A DNA stretch of 64,000 nt from Coprinus comatus (taxonomy: Eukaryota > Basidiomycota > Agaricomycetes > Agaricales > Agaricaceae), in contig JAWPGT010000004.1 of assembly GCA_034638255.1 (NCBI GenBank), positions 558,001-622,000 on the forward strand, given 5' to 3'. Positions 45,160 through 57,510 of this stretch are shown piece by piece. Numbering within the stretch: the stretch's first letter is position 1; each line of letters starts with the position of its first letter. The notes beneath the pieces are model-generated. The model saw only the letters and a list, made by a program, of their open reading frames with translations. It had not been told where the DNA came from and ran no database searches. The position numbers and the translations under genes are program-made.

Positions 45160-47250
45160 TTCCACTTCCCTTGACACCACATTACACTGGTAGATAAGGT
45201 TGCGCAGAAATTATCATCTATCTCCCTATATTTTGCTTTCATCATACCATCTCGTTTAACCGATATCCTTTTGCTTAGTTTTGTTGGATAGTATATCTAT
45301 TAGGATTCCCTATTCGTGTTTCTCATGCTACTACATCGTTTGTACAATAATATTATTGACTGATCACCGTCGCGATGGCTAGTACATACACCTGTTTAAG
45401 GTGATACAACCGAACAGCAAGTGATCAGCCGTTCTTGGGAATTCCACCTATTTTTAAAAGGTCTGTAACATGATTGTGCACAGGTTCAGAGATAGCATTG
45501 TCTTGTAATTGAGGGGGGCGTTCAGTTCGGAGAGATTAGTCATTTATAACTGATGAAGAATCATTGAAGAATTCATTAAAAAAGGAGAGATCATGTTAGG
45601 CTTTGATATTGATCCTTATGGAAAGTTGGAAAGTTTGAAAGTTGATACTTCTATAAAGCCGCAAAGCCCTTGTTATGGACTTATGATACGCTTAGACTCA
45701 TCATAGAAGTTGTTGTAAATTTTCGTTCAGGATAACTGTCAAATGAACTCATGTACCCGATCATCTCAATTATATCAGTTATCGCTGGCCATCATATTCT
45801 ACTGTATTAATACATCAGAACATCAGCTAGGAACTCAGGTTGCGGTGTAAAGGTCTCGGTAAGATTATATTAATCGATAACTATGATACTAACTGATAAG
45901 ACCTCTCTCTCCTGAGGCCCGAGCGCTTTGGGGCGCTTAATCCCCTTGTATTGTATTTTTATTTTTATTTCCATTTAACCCTCTCTTAGAAGCTGGTGTA
46001 ACCTGAGGCCTGAGTTCTAGTCCGAGTTCTAGCAATGCTCTCATACATTTGTCATTTTTCTCCCTCTCGAGCTACAGTAAGTATTTACAATTACATACTT
46101 ACTTCGGTTGATCAAAAACTAAAATGTAAACCTAAAAAAAATTCAATAGAAAAGTCGTTTCCCCGGTAAGACAGCCTACAAAGTACCCAAGTACAGAATA
46201 AGACCGTCGACTCAACTGATTTTTTTCTTGCTTTACTTACTCAAACACTTCCTCCTTTGAGTCCTCGACCTCCGTCCTGTGCATACCATACTTAAATTAA
46301 AAGATTCATCATTTCATGTCTTCTTGTTCTCACTCATCAGCATCAACATCAATACTCCATCGTATGCATCAACCAATTGACATCAAAATATGTTCTTCGA
46401 CATCGCTGCTGTGCTCCTAAGATACCAAGAGAACAATTTTCCACGCTAAACTAAATGCAGTTCTCCCATGCACACTCCACTCGAGCGCTGACCAGACCCC
46501 GAACACCATGACACGAGTTTATAAGAACATGTACTTGATTTATTTACGTACTATCTTTGTACATAATACTTGACGTGTTTCAATGTTTCACAATGAATCT
46601 TGCAACACACGAAACCTAAAACCCTGACTCAAAACTCAAGTGAATGACTATTTTTTATTTAATATATTAACCCTGCAGGTACATTTTTTATTCAAAGAAA
46701 AAAAAACTACCGAACAAATACCAAAAAAATGAATACAGCGAAGTAAACACTTGAGAGCCTTGAGATGTAAATGATGTACAAGCGCACAGACAACTTGATG
46801 GAAGACGACTTTTTTCAACCGAGAAACAAAAGGACGAGGATAATAAAAATGAGAGGGAGTGATTATTTGAATGAATAAAAAAAGGGTAAAGATGAGGAAT
46901 CATTGCTCCAAGAGAACGAAAATTAACAAGCAAGAAGAGAATCTGATGGATGTGAATAATAGGATGTTGTCTCTTAGTGGATAGAACGGTACAAGATAGA
47001 TATTGGTACTTAAGAAGTAGAAAGCAAATGCTCCTCACTTAGCCTTCAGACAGACTTAGATGGGAAAGCGCAACAAAGCAATTGAAAGCATGATTAATGC
47101 AAGAACAAATGAAATGAATGGAGTTCTGTAGAAATTGTTCATGCAAAAAGGTGGGATGACAAAGCTACATGATGCAAGGGGGAAGCGATGAGGGGGAGGT
47201 TGGTCGCTCAGCACCTAGAATCGGAATTATATGACGGGGATGCTCGTGCA
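45160..47250. other. Gene-poor 2.1 kb stretch, possible LTR remnant
   Basis: No supported ORF between two converging genes. At 45507-45520 there is a purine run (GAGGGGGG) and at 45900-45975 a CT-rich block, a GC hairpin (GAGCGC…GCGCT) and an AT block, an order that recalls an LTR. The direct repeat GAGTTCTAG occurs twice at 46012-46033. No matching second LTR or internal domain is seen, so this is only a suggestion. Confidence 0.3.
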
Positions 47251-50200
47251 TCAGGGTTGGGTGTGGACGGAGGTGTGGACGGACTTCAGTTCAGCCACAA
47301 GACGCTAATGGATAGGTTAGCACAATAACCCTATTACAGTTGATGGTTGAACGTACCCTGGCTTCTTTCGTTAATGCGTTGGCATCCATTGTTTGACCTT
47401 CGGTTCCCCGTTTGATGCCATATTCCAATAATTGCTGCATGAAAAAAGGATTAATGATTGTTTCATCTTCAGCTAGTTCTAGTTTGGCTATTTTTCAGTC
47501 AGAATCAGCTCCAAAACACAAATAGAGTACTCACTCTCTTCCATAGATAACCAACCATGCTTAAGCAGATCCGGTATTGTCACTCTCTCTTTCGGGTTTC
47601 GTGTCAAACATTGTTTGATACTCTCAATAACATCTCTTCGTACTCGTCGTTTGAAATGGTCCAACTTTACTGGTGGCGAGAGTTGGTCACCGTTTGGACT
47701 TTTCGAAGCAGGAAGGGTAGGGACAGAATATTCGGGAAAGTCAATGACATGATTGTCATCAGGGATTGCCCTCATTTTCTGAATGAAAGGAAGGTGCTGA
47801 AAGGGAGGGTGTCCATAAATCATTTGGTATAGGATAACTCCTAATGACCAAACGTCTGAGGGTCGTCCGACTTTGAGGCGGCGCATACCATCAGGTAATT
47901 CTATGGCTTCAGGGCTCATATAGTTGATAGTACCAACCTAAAAGAAAACGGTGAGCAACTATAGAGAGAAGTAGACTGAAGCAAATTCAAACCTGATGAT
48001 CCCTCTGAATATTTGTCGTATCGTTGGCAATAGCATTGGCAATACCAAAATCAATTAACTTAAGTTGTCCACGGACTAACACAAAATTAGCGGGTTTGAG
48101 ATCGGAATGTACGATTTTCTCTTCATGGATAACATGCACAGCTTGCAACATCTGCACACCGATAAGTAATTACATCTTTTTTCTTTCCAGACACTACTCA
48201 CCTGTTGCCAATAATAGGCCACCCAGGTCATATTTAAAGGATCTTTCATCTGATCTTGCAACAACCGGGCCATATCTATTTCACCACATTCCATCACTAA
48301 CAACAAATGTCCTTTGCTTCCTCCAGGACCAGCGCGCACTTCACTATCGATCAATCGAATGATTCGGTTATTTCCTTCCAGTCTTTTCAGAAGTGCTATT
48401 TCATTCATATAACCAGACATCATTTCATTGTCGGTCCTATCTAGAGAAACTCGCTTGATAGCATAAAGCTCGTTATTGTGGTTCATCACACGGAAGACGC
48501 GTGATGAACCTCCTTTACCGATCATATCGAGTCTTGCGTAGGCTTTCTTGTTCACAACAATGTGACGCGGGGACTGGATGGGTGGTGGAGGCGCAGCGGT
48601 TGACTGTGTTAGTGAAGGATGAGCGGATAGCGGGGGTGCTACAGGATGGGCAATAGGTTGCGTAGAGTATGCTGGAGGGGGCGGGGATGGGTCCTGGCTG
48701 GTCGTAGTTGGAGCTCTTTGCTCTCGCTCGCTTTGATATTCTTCATCTTCGCCTGAAGCCCATGTTTTCCCACCAGATGTCCGTACAGAGACGCCAGTAC
48801 CAACCAAGTTGCTTGTTGTCGGTGGTTCGGGCGCGGTTGGAGTTCGACGATGTCGAGCATATTCTTTGGTCGCAACTACCGCTGCCCTGCTACTTGGTGA
48901 CAAACGACCTTTTACCGTTGAACCTGATGGAGAAACGCGCCCCTTAGAGGGTGGAGAAACACGGACTTGTAATCTCGATCCAGGTGGTGATGTTCGACCT
49001 TGAGAATTTCGCGCAGAAGGCGGGGATACTCTATCATATGCTGATCGAGAACCTGCTCGAGGAAGCTGTTCGACCACCGTTGGAGATCCTGTAGACGAAG
49101 GCATCATGCTCTTGACCGTATCCGATTCCTGTCTACGATGCCCGTATGCTACCCGAGCTTGATGCAAGTTTTGATTGTGCGTTGGTGAAGGCGTTTGACG
49201 CACTGGTGGCTCCATTGCATGTCCTCTATTTTCAGATTCTTGCTCCCGGATGTATTCTAGTTACTAATCAATTTTTGACTAGAAGTGATGGTCTATACTC
49301 ACTTTCACAGTCACTTAAGATTTCAGCTTCCTGTTTCTCTCTTTCTTTTAAGGTAGCACGTCTTGGACCATCAGGGACTTCAGGGATAGGATTCATGCCT
49401 ATTTCGTGGTTCAACAAAATGTCTCAGACTAGTTCGAGTGACTACATACCCGAACTGGTTCCAGGACGTGAATTACTGCCAGTATACGGCGGTTGCACTT
49501 GCAATTGATAGTCATCTTGAGCTAGCCAGATTATAAGCAAGATTAAAGAGATAATTTATCAAACTATATCTTACCACCAGGTGCTTCGCCGAAGCTGGCA
49601 GATCTGCGTGGTCGGTTGGTTGAGGGTTGGTTCATGGAGCTTACAGCAGCAGCAGTCCCGAGAAGTGGATGATTCCTTTGCCTTCCAAACGAGGCAGAAA
49701 TTGCGGAGTTTGGCATCGGTATATCTGTGGGATCAGCCTCCTCGTCCTGTCTACCTTCGATATCATCTCCATTGACAGGGGACATAGACGGAGGGGTACT
49801 TCTGCCTCCATAGTGATTTGGAGCAGAAGCTGGAGGAGGGCCGTGTTCGTTATCGCTCCCATAGACGTCGTGTGTTCTCTCAAAAGGTTGTCTAGATGCA
49901 GAAGATAGTGATGAGGATTTCATTATCCTTTTCGGCCCTGCTATCTGCCGTGTGTGTACAGCACGCTGGGGTACAGGGACCTCGGCTAACGGGCGAGCGC
50001 CACTGGTCGATGGATATGCTGCACGGTGCGTGCGGGACGAGGATCGGGAGGACAAAACTGGAGATAATCGTTGCTTTCCAGGTGCAGGCACCTGATACAT
50101 ATTCTCTTCAGATTCTGAATAATTCTCCTTCTCGTCTTGGTGGGTATATGGAGCGACATTTGAAGTTGGCTTCGAGCGAGATGTTCCTGCTAGACCATTC

Positions 50201-50697
50201 TGTTCGGGTGATTCATCAAGCGTTACTCTGCGTGGGGCTACTCGCTGTTTTCCTGTTGATAAACTTGTTGGGGCAGGGTATGATGGCATGCTAGATTGCA
50301 ATGGCCCTGAGATTACTCGACTGAATGAACGAGGAGGACGGTCAGTCCTCTGGGACGTAGGAGCAGAGGATACAGATTCCAGGACCGAGTACGCGCTTTC
50401 CGAACGCGACAACGAGGTACGTCCGACAGGAGAATTGAGGAGGACTGGGGATGACGGCCTTTTGAAATCATTTTGTTCATTGTGATTGTCAGGTGGAGTG
50501 GGTGGCGAGTAATGACCGGTGCCTTTGGATGAACCTTTGGATATTCTCTCCAAGTTGCCTTTCTCATCGAGCACATAGTCAAAGGATAGATCTTCTATGG
50601 AGGACTCGTCGGAAATGGGTGTTGCAGTATTACGTCCAGTGATGCGGGAGTCCATTGGAGTCCTAGGCGGCGACGTCGAAGGGCTTGCCGAAGTCAT
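47251..50697 (-). CDS. MPS1: MPS1 / TTK dual-specificity protein kinase
   Basis: Spindle-assembly-checkpoint kinase acting at kinetochores, and at spindle poles in yeast. Exons: 49575-50697, 49450-49521, 49303-49398, 48202-49256, 47993-48151, 47535-47937, 47357-47487, 47251-47304; 1030 aa. Residues 1-650 are disordered, Ser/Pro/Arg-rich and full of possible phosphosites. Kinase motifs: [68 protein letters not shown] (Mps1-type activation loop end), [18 protein letters not shown] replaces HRDLK, as is normal in the Mps1 family. The C-terminus has [16 protein letters not shown], another family mark. Confidence 0.93.
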
Positions 50698-51123
50698 TGC
50701 ATGTGAGTATAAGAGCAGGAAGAAAAGAGAGAAATATAGCTAGCGTCCTATACGTTGTCGAATCACAGTTGAACCAACACCCACGATGCAGGCAAAAGAC
50801 CCCAATGAACCGGAATCACCGATTTTATCCATTCATAGAAACCTCGGGGCTACGCGGTACCGTGCTTGGAAACTGACGGCCCGATTTTTCGGGGTCTCCG
50901 CACGTTGCATTTAACGCGATCACGAGACGGTCGCGTGTCCAAAATTAGCCGTGAAGTTGTTAATTTGAAGTTGCATTTCCCCAAGACATACCGTCACCGC
51001 AATGACAGAACTAATTAATGTATGAGTGCTTGAGTCAATTGCGAGTAAGTTCTGTGGACAAACACAAGCTAGACTATAATATGCCTAAGTATATACATCT
51101 TCGTTAAATTACAGTAATAATCT
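50698..51123. other. Promoter-side spacer of MPS1
   Basis: 426 bp, nothing coding supported. Confidence 0.5.
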
Positions 51124-52675
51124 CTACAGCTTAGCCTTGGAAACTGGGCACTGTTGCTGTTGACCAACAGCGGATACAAGTCCCGAAACAGTCTTCTCGA
51201 CATCTCTCTCGAGTGTCCTCATTAACTCTTCACAAGTAGGGATATCCTTGATCAGCCCAACTACAACACCAGCTGTCCAGATACCATAGTCAGGGTCGCC
51301 AAGCTCATACACTTGGCGACCTCGAGCACCAGAAACCAAATCCCTGATGTCTTCAAACTTGGCACCTCCAGGTTTGCGTTCAATCTCGACAACTTCCATG
51401 GATATCTTGTTCTTGAAGACACGAGCAGTATTACGAAGCGACCGGAAGATATGGATAGTATCACGCTCAGTAGAAGCGACAATTTTATCTTTGATGTTCT
51501 GGTGGATGGGGCTATAACAAGTTGCATCAGTTCTCGTTGTGTACAAATAATGACAAGTATCGTACCTCTCAACGGTACACATAAACCGTGTTCCTAGACA
51601 ATATCAATATTAATTATCAAAAGTCCCAGTGCCATGAGCAACATACCCATGTTAACACCCTGTAGATAGCGTCAGGCTAATTTCACCAAGACCTAAAAGA
51701 AGGACTTACAGCAGCGCCAAGCGCCAACGCAGCAGCAAACCCGCGGCCATCTGCAATACCTCCAGAAGCAACGTACGGCACTTTGAGTTCTTGTGCTGCT
51801 CTCGCAAGCTGACCAAAACATTGTAAGTGCCATTCTCTATGATATAAAAATTAGATGTGTTTACCAGAACAAGACCACCGACGTCATCTTCTCCGGGGTG
51901 TCCAGCACCTAACGACAAGTCAGTAGTGTTCAGAGGAATCGGAATCTAACAACAGGTTCTTACACTCAAATCCATCAATACTCAAGACATCGACACCAAG
52001 GCGTTCTGCACTCTTGGGAACGATGTCAGTATTAGTATTCATTATTTCACCTGAAACCGTAAGTTAATTACCTTGGCATGTCGAATGGTCGTGCACTTGT
52101 GAATAACAATGCAACCATTTTCCTTAAAGTACTTGATTAATGGACCAGCTAAATGTGTTATTAGCGCCGCGTTGAGCACGAAGATATAATTTGACACACG
52201 ATTATTTCCTGCAGTTTCAAATATTTTCACTCCTTCTTCAACAGCCGCTTTGGCGTAGCCGGGGTAATCAGGAGGGTTGATGCTAGGTAGAAGTGTGATA
52301 TTGACACCAAAAGGTTTTGATGTGAGCTTGCGAGTCTTCCGGATGGCCTCGCGAAGAGCATCGGGAGATGGTTGAGTCAGTGCGGTGAGAATACCTATAG
52401 AAATTCAACATCAAGGAAACAAGATAGGGGTTATATATAACACACCAAGTCCCCCAGCTTCAGATACCGCTGCAGCAAGTTGAGGTACACCAACCCTACA
52501 GTGAATGAGATATCAAGAGACGAGACCGCTTTTGTCCACTCTGCGTACCACTGCATACCACCCTGAATAACAGGTCTATAGGGCGGGTAAATATTATGGA
52601 AAATAACTCAAGTATCTTTGGCGAGACTTACACTTGAATACCAAGAAGCTTGGTCACTGGGGTCACTATCGGCAT
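51124..52675 (-). CDS. Nitronate monooxygenase (2-nitropropane dioxygenase family)
   Basis: FMN enzyme that oxidises alkyl nitronates such as propionate-3-nitronate. Exons: 52632-52675, 52549-52575, 52446-52495, 52200-52394, 52072-52148, 51964-52012, 51865-51908, 51710-51808, 51647-51659, 51566-51593, 51124-51511; 337 aa. Motifs: VPVIQGGMQWVGVPQLAAA, GGLGILTAL, SKPFGVNITLLP, KCTTIRHAK, DGFECAGHPGEDDVG (the active-site His is in AGHPGE) and VASGGIADGRGFAAALALGA with GVNMGTRF for flavin phosphate binding. Exon 9 is only 13 nt (GGTGTTAACATGG) and is needed for AAGVNMGTRF. No targeting signal is seen. Confidence 0.92.
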
Positions 52676-53130
52676 CCCGGATATATTGGATTGAGAGAAG
52701 TGTTGGATTCGATTAGAAGTTGTTGGTAAAACAAAAGGACGTTGTTCAAATGAAGTCCTAACTAAAAGCAGATGCCTTCGTTGGGAAGCCCGAGGCAGCA
52801 GTTGATGAGATACAGAAACGAAAGTCCGAACCGGATTTACGACAGAGGTAGTGGAGCAGGGATTTAGTCTGAAATGCAATGTACTGTTCTTATAACACTG
52901 CAATCCAATCCACATGGACACAAATAAGCAACGCTCTCTGTTATGCTTACACCGCAGACCGGTCACCGATTTGACCGTAGTATGAACGTGATTGTTTGAG
53001 CGCACGTGATGGAAGGACGGACCCGGTATGAGTCTGTCCTAGTTCGTCTCTGTACTTAGCAGTGTGTATGTTCGAACTATCTGTTGTTTGACATTGACAA
53101 AGAACTGTATAACACGAGGTATTGTATATA
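52676..53130. other. Gene-free spacer
   Basis: 455 bp between two minus-strand genes. Contains ORF shadows only. Confidence 0.5.
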
Positions 53131-53890
53131 TCAATTTTCCGCTTTGGGGGCTGATTCATTATCCTCCGCTTTGAGCTTGTTCACCCACTTCTCCGCGAAC
53201 TTCAAATGTGCCCCATAGTTCATGGTGGCATCAAGAGCATCCCTGTGTAAATGTGAAGAAGAGCCACACTTCAATTCTTTACTGAAACTTGCCTCAGAAC
53301 ACCTTTCCGATCAATTATAAAAGTCACCCGAGCAACCGCAGTGAAACCCCACATCCCTTTACCGATCCCATAAGCTGTGAAAGCTTCTTTCTTCAAATCA
53401 CTCAATATTGGGTACTACATACATGACATCAGGGGTTAGTACATCCATGGCCCTAGCGCTTCAAATAAGTGCCCACCGTCAGCTTTTGCTTCTCAACGAA
53501 TTCTTTCTGCTTCTCCACTGGATCGGGGCTTATACCTACTATCCGCACCTTGTCGGCAGCGAAGTCTACCTTCTCTGTTTCATCCGAACAGGTTGGCACT
53601 CAAGTTAAGCAATAATCTAACACTGAAACTTCTTCCCCTAACTCACCAGCGACAGCATCTCTAAATTGACACGCCTCTCTAGTACATCCATACGACCCTA
53701 GAAGTGATCAAAACGGTCAGTAAACACTGGTACCCACTTAGTCTGCCGCTGAGGACTGACCAGACTCTGGGTAGAAGAATAATATGATGGGATGTTCGCC
53801 TGTGCCAGGCTTCACTTCATAATCCTCCCCATCATAGTTCTTCAGCGTAAAAGCTGGGGCTGGTTTTCCAATGAGGTTTTTAAACGTCAT
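53131..53890 (-). CDS. Peroxiredoxin of the BCP / PrxQ type
   Basis: Thiol peroxidase reducing hydroperoxides. Exons: 53761-53890, 53647-53697, 53477-53574, 53293-53414, 53131-53242; 170 aa. The active site FFYPESGSYGCTREACQFRD has the peroxidatic Cys in GCTxEAC and the possible resolving Cys five residues later, typical of PrxQ/Dot5. ISPDPVEKQKEFVEKQKL, YPILSDLKKEAFTAYG and VARVTFIIDRKGVLR follow. The last intron (53243-53292) begins GCAAGT, a standard GC-AG intron. The C-terminus is Lys/Glu-rich. Yeast Dot5 is nuclear; no clear signal here. Confidence 0.9.
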
Positions 53891-55305
53891 CTTCAATCAT
53901 GGCGTTGAATCGACTATGGCACACGGTTAAAGGTCTAAGAACATCCACTCACGGAAGTTGGCTGGTGTTGTAGAATCCTAGGAAAGAGAATATGTAACAC
54001 GGTGTGAGTGTTTCCAGTCTGGTTTTATGTACCACGGCTGATGAGAACTGATGGCTCTAAAGATACACCATGAGAAGGGCCCCTTACAGCCCACATTGCT
54101 TGATCTGGTCTAGTCAGGGGTCCATATATTGACACCTGTCTCGCCGATCTTTACAATGATAGTGATTACATTCCTCCAAACACAGACATACGTGACTCGG
54201 ACAATGGAGGTTCCTGCTAATATTCGACCTTTTTCTGTTAACCTGTCCTGGAAGAAATTTACGATAACAATCAATTCATACCCATAAATAACAAATAAAA
54301 GATGGAGGTTGGGCAGAGGCCCACATTTCAGATCATTACTTCTAACGTCTTTACTTCCATCAGGCGAAGAAGTTACAACCATTACTTCATTTCCCTATCC
54401 AATGTTCGATTTTTTTTTCGATGGATATTACAAAGAAAAAATTCCCTGCCGCTATCCAAATACCTGTCTTTCATCACACTCGCGGTCCGCTCCGTCGTTC
54501 ATGCACATGTCTGGCGGAAGTCGTAAACCTAGTCTGACGATTTAAAGTACACTACTTGGAGCGTCTATTCATAATTCTCCTGGCACCTCCGTCGACGATC
54601 AAATGTCCATGTCACTTCAAGGTGCGTATCATTTGATGCATTTCTGGTTTCGAGAACCTTATTTCTTATAGCCTAAAAATGCACGTTCTAGGAAGCAGAC
54701 GAAAATGGAATTTGGATTGTACTGTAATGTATAACAGGTGGGAGATGTTACTCAGAATTGGCCAAGCTCGTTTGTCCAGGTGGTGCACCAACTGAACCAT
54801 ACATGACACCGATAGATTTATACAAAGCTTATCACTCGGCATTTTGCGTTAGATTTGTTTGTGTCCACCGAAGGCAAGATTTACAGATGATCATATGATA
54901 ACTGGTTGAAACCGGTTCCGGAGCAAGGGTAATGGACTTGGTACGGTCTTAGGTAGGATATTTTATACCGATAGGAATCGCACGGATGAAACGATTTCTA
55001 CTGTCGAGCTGGGAAAAATACCAGTCACATATAGGGCATTAATCCAACCACGAGATGTTGAGGACTACGAAATTGCCTAACTGGTAAGGGTGACGACCAC
55101 GCAAACGTGACAGGCAGGATATGTCGTCGACTATTTTGACCTCTTGGCAGCCTTCCTTTCTATTCTTGGGGAGCGTGTAAAGGCCGCGGAAGACAAGAAG
55201 CACAATTAACGCTCAACGAGAATTTTTGCCCTCGAATAAGGCTATATATCCAATGGTATTTAAGTCAGCCACCCTCTCTTCTCTGTCCCTCGAAAGCTAT
55301 CTGCG
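53891..55305. other. 1.4 kb divergent intergenic region
   Basis: Separates the peroxiredoxin and RAX1 genes. Short ORFs on both strands at 54110-54545 overlap each other and have no family character. TATATAT is at 55243-55249, about 60 bp before the RAX1 start. No RNA gene is seen. Confidence 0.45.
55243..55249 (+). promoter_or_regulatory. TATA-like element of RAX1
   Basis: TATATAT within GGCTATATATCC, 57-63 bp upstream of the RAX1 start codon. Confidence 0.35.
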
Positions 55306-57251
55306 ATGTCAGCAGTCGAACCTAGACCGTCAACAGTCAAGTTATCAGTCAAAGCGCTCCTTGCACTTCCCTTCCGTCTCTGTAACCCACCACCTGCTAT
55401 AGGAAAAGTCCGTTCTTTTGGACTAACGCCTCTTTTCAACGTCCGTCTTGACGACGTATTGGCTAGAAAACACCTTCCACCGCTGGGCTTGAAAGATTTT
55501 GAGGAATGGTTGTTATACGTGGAGATGTGTCCAGAGAATCTGTAAATTTATCTCGATCTTTAATTCATCCTCACTCGTCAGCTAACCAGCTTATCTCTTC
55601 TTGCAGTTACTTTATACTCTGGCTGCGGCAATATCGTCAGATGTTTGTGGAATGGCAGAAGCAACGTATCTCGGACCCAGTTAGTGCTATGAGTACTGCG
55701 CAGCGTCTCTCTCTCTTCTATTCCAGGGCAAAACAAACATTCCTGATCCCCAACGGTAATTTCGAGCTCAATCTTTCGTCCACTGTTCTCGCCCCTTTCC
55801 ACGGACCCGATCAAGAGTCGCAGCCTGATCCATCATTCTTCCATCCTGTTGAGATGGAAGTTAAAGAAATGTTGGAACAGAGTCTTCGAAGGTTCATCCA
55901 TGCACAAATGAACAATGTTGGAAACCGTCGCGTACTCTGTGGTATCATCGCAGGCATATTCATTATAGCCGCTGGGTTCATGCCACCAACGGTCGCCACT
56001 CTTGCTGAAAATAGTTCAAGGTGGCTCAGGCTTACCGCCTTTCCCGGAATGTGGTTAGGGCTTACAATCCTTCTCTGTGCAATCCACGGAGTATGCCTTG
56101 GTGTCTATATTTTTGGTGATCTCAGACAACTACGCAAATTTGAACTTGCAAGGCCTGCCATTTCGAAGCCCCTCCATGCCTCAGATTATATGGCAGGAAG
56201 GCATCGCTCTCAACATGGCGGTTTTCCGATCGCACCTCCTCCTGTTCATACACGCTCTCGCCACAATGAACAAAGGCGACCTAGCTCATCAAAAATGGCA
56301 ACATCTTCGGATAGCTCTCACCTCCCTTATGCCCGTTTCGATCTTCATTTCATGACGTTATCTAAATCTTCGAACGATGCCATCGATGGGCCTACTACAC
56401 GCCCTAAAGTTGTTGAAGATTACAATCCAGAGAATGACGGGCACGAGAGGCAAAAAGAGACGGGGAAGAAAGGAATGCAAATGGAATGGGAAGAGGTAGA
56501 CTTGAACGAACCTTCTTCACATGCTCCTTTTACCGCCACTGCCACATTTATCAGTCCTTTTTATCCTCCCTCCTCTAATCGTTCGTACTGGGATAGTGAC
56601 AATATTAGTTCTTGGACTACGAAGTTATATCAAATACGCGCAACATCAGACTTGGAGAGGTTGAGCGATGATTCTGAAGTGGTGAGTAGACAACCACTGG
56701 CAGATTTCGATTTCGATGGTCTTCCTCGATTACGGAAGAGCAAGTCATCCACTAGTAACAATGCCGCATTTTCCAATTTCAAACAAAATCCCAAGAAAAG
56801 AGACCTTGAGGGCGCTAGTTCGGGCTGGAGTGATGAGGAACCAAGTAGATGGCAATGGCTTCTTGACTTCATGGACCGAGCGCAAACAAGATGTAGTTTC
56901 AAGAAATGGGGATCATCTGAAGGTGATAACTCTGGCCCAGTGTTCTTAGGAGGTGTCCCTCCTTACCTTATCTCGTCCAAATCTCATTTGCGTCCCGGTA
57001 CTAAATCTAAAAGTGCCTCTGGTTCAACACTCAGTTTATCCACAAATTCACTCGATACAAGTACAACAGAGCGCGTAAAACGGAGAAGTAAACTCACCAG
57101 AACAGTACCTGCATTCTCCGTTCCGCTTACCCGAATACTGAGTCCTATCATCTGTAGAGCACAATGGGAGATTGTTGTTCGTAGTGCTGGTTTATCTTTC
57201 TTTATCACTTGGCTTGTATGTGGGGCGATCTTGGCTATTCCCGTGCGATGA
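55306..57251 (+). CDS. RAX1: RAX1-like protein: RGS domain with C-terminal membrane helices
   Basis: Yeast RAX1 marks bud sites; related fungal RGS-TM proteins modulate G-protein signalling. Exons 55306-55541 and 55607-57251; 626 aa. The RGS-like segment runs from LRLDDVL-type text (FNVRLDDVLARKHLPPLGL) through FEEWLLYVEMCPENLYFILW and VKEMLEQSLRRFIHAQMNN. Two membrane helices follow (RVLCGIIAGIFIIAAGFMP, GMWLGLTILLCAIHGVCLG) and a third is at the C-terminus (SAGLSFFITWLVCGAILAIP). Between them lies a polar, Ser-rich loop of about 330 residues, probably cytosolic. The RGS-plus-three-helix order is the RAX1 plan. Confidence 0.85.
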
Positions 57252-57510
57252 TGGTAATTTTGACTTTATACTCGTATATTTCGTCTGAAATTATTTTCTA
57301 CTCTCCTCCTTGACATTTTAATTTTTGATATTTTGGCGTTTATAAAACCTTCATGCTCGTACTTTACTGAACGACGTCGAACGCTCCGATTTTCTTCTAT
57401 TCGATTTATTTCTGTCGATGTCTTTTTTTAGCCACACTTTGCGCTGGCCCTAATAGCTTTAGATAGCCAACGAATTCCCTAGTTTACATTGTACTTAATT
57501 CTGACATTTC

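Noticed and set aside
54110..54545. Three overlapping ORFs of 74-90 codons on both strands
   Set aside because: They overlap one another, have no family features and lie in a non-coding gap.
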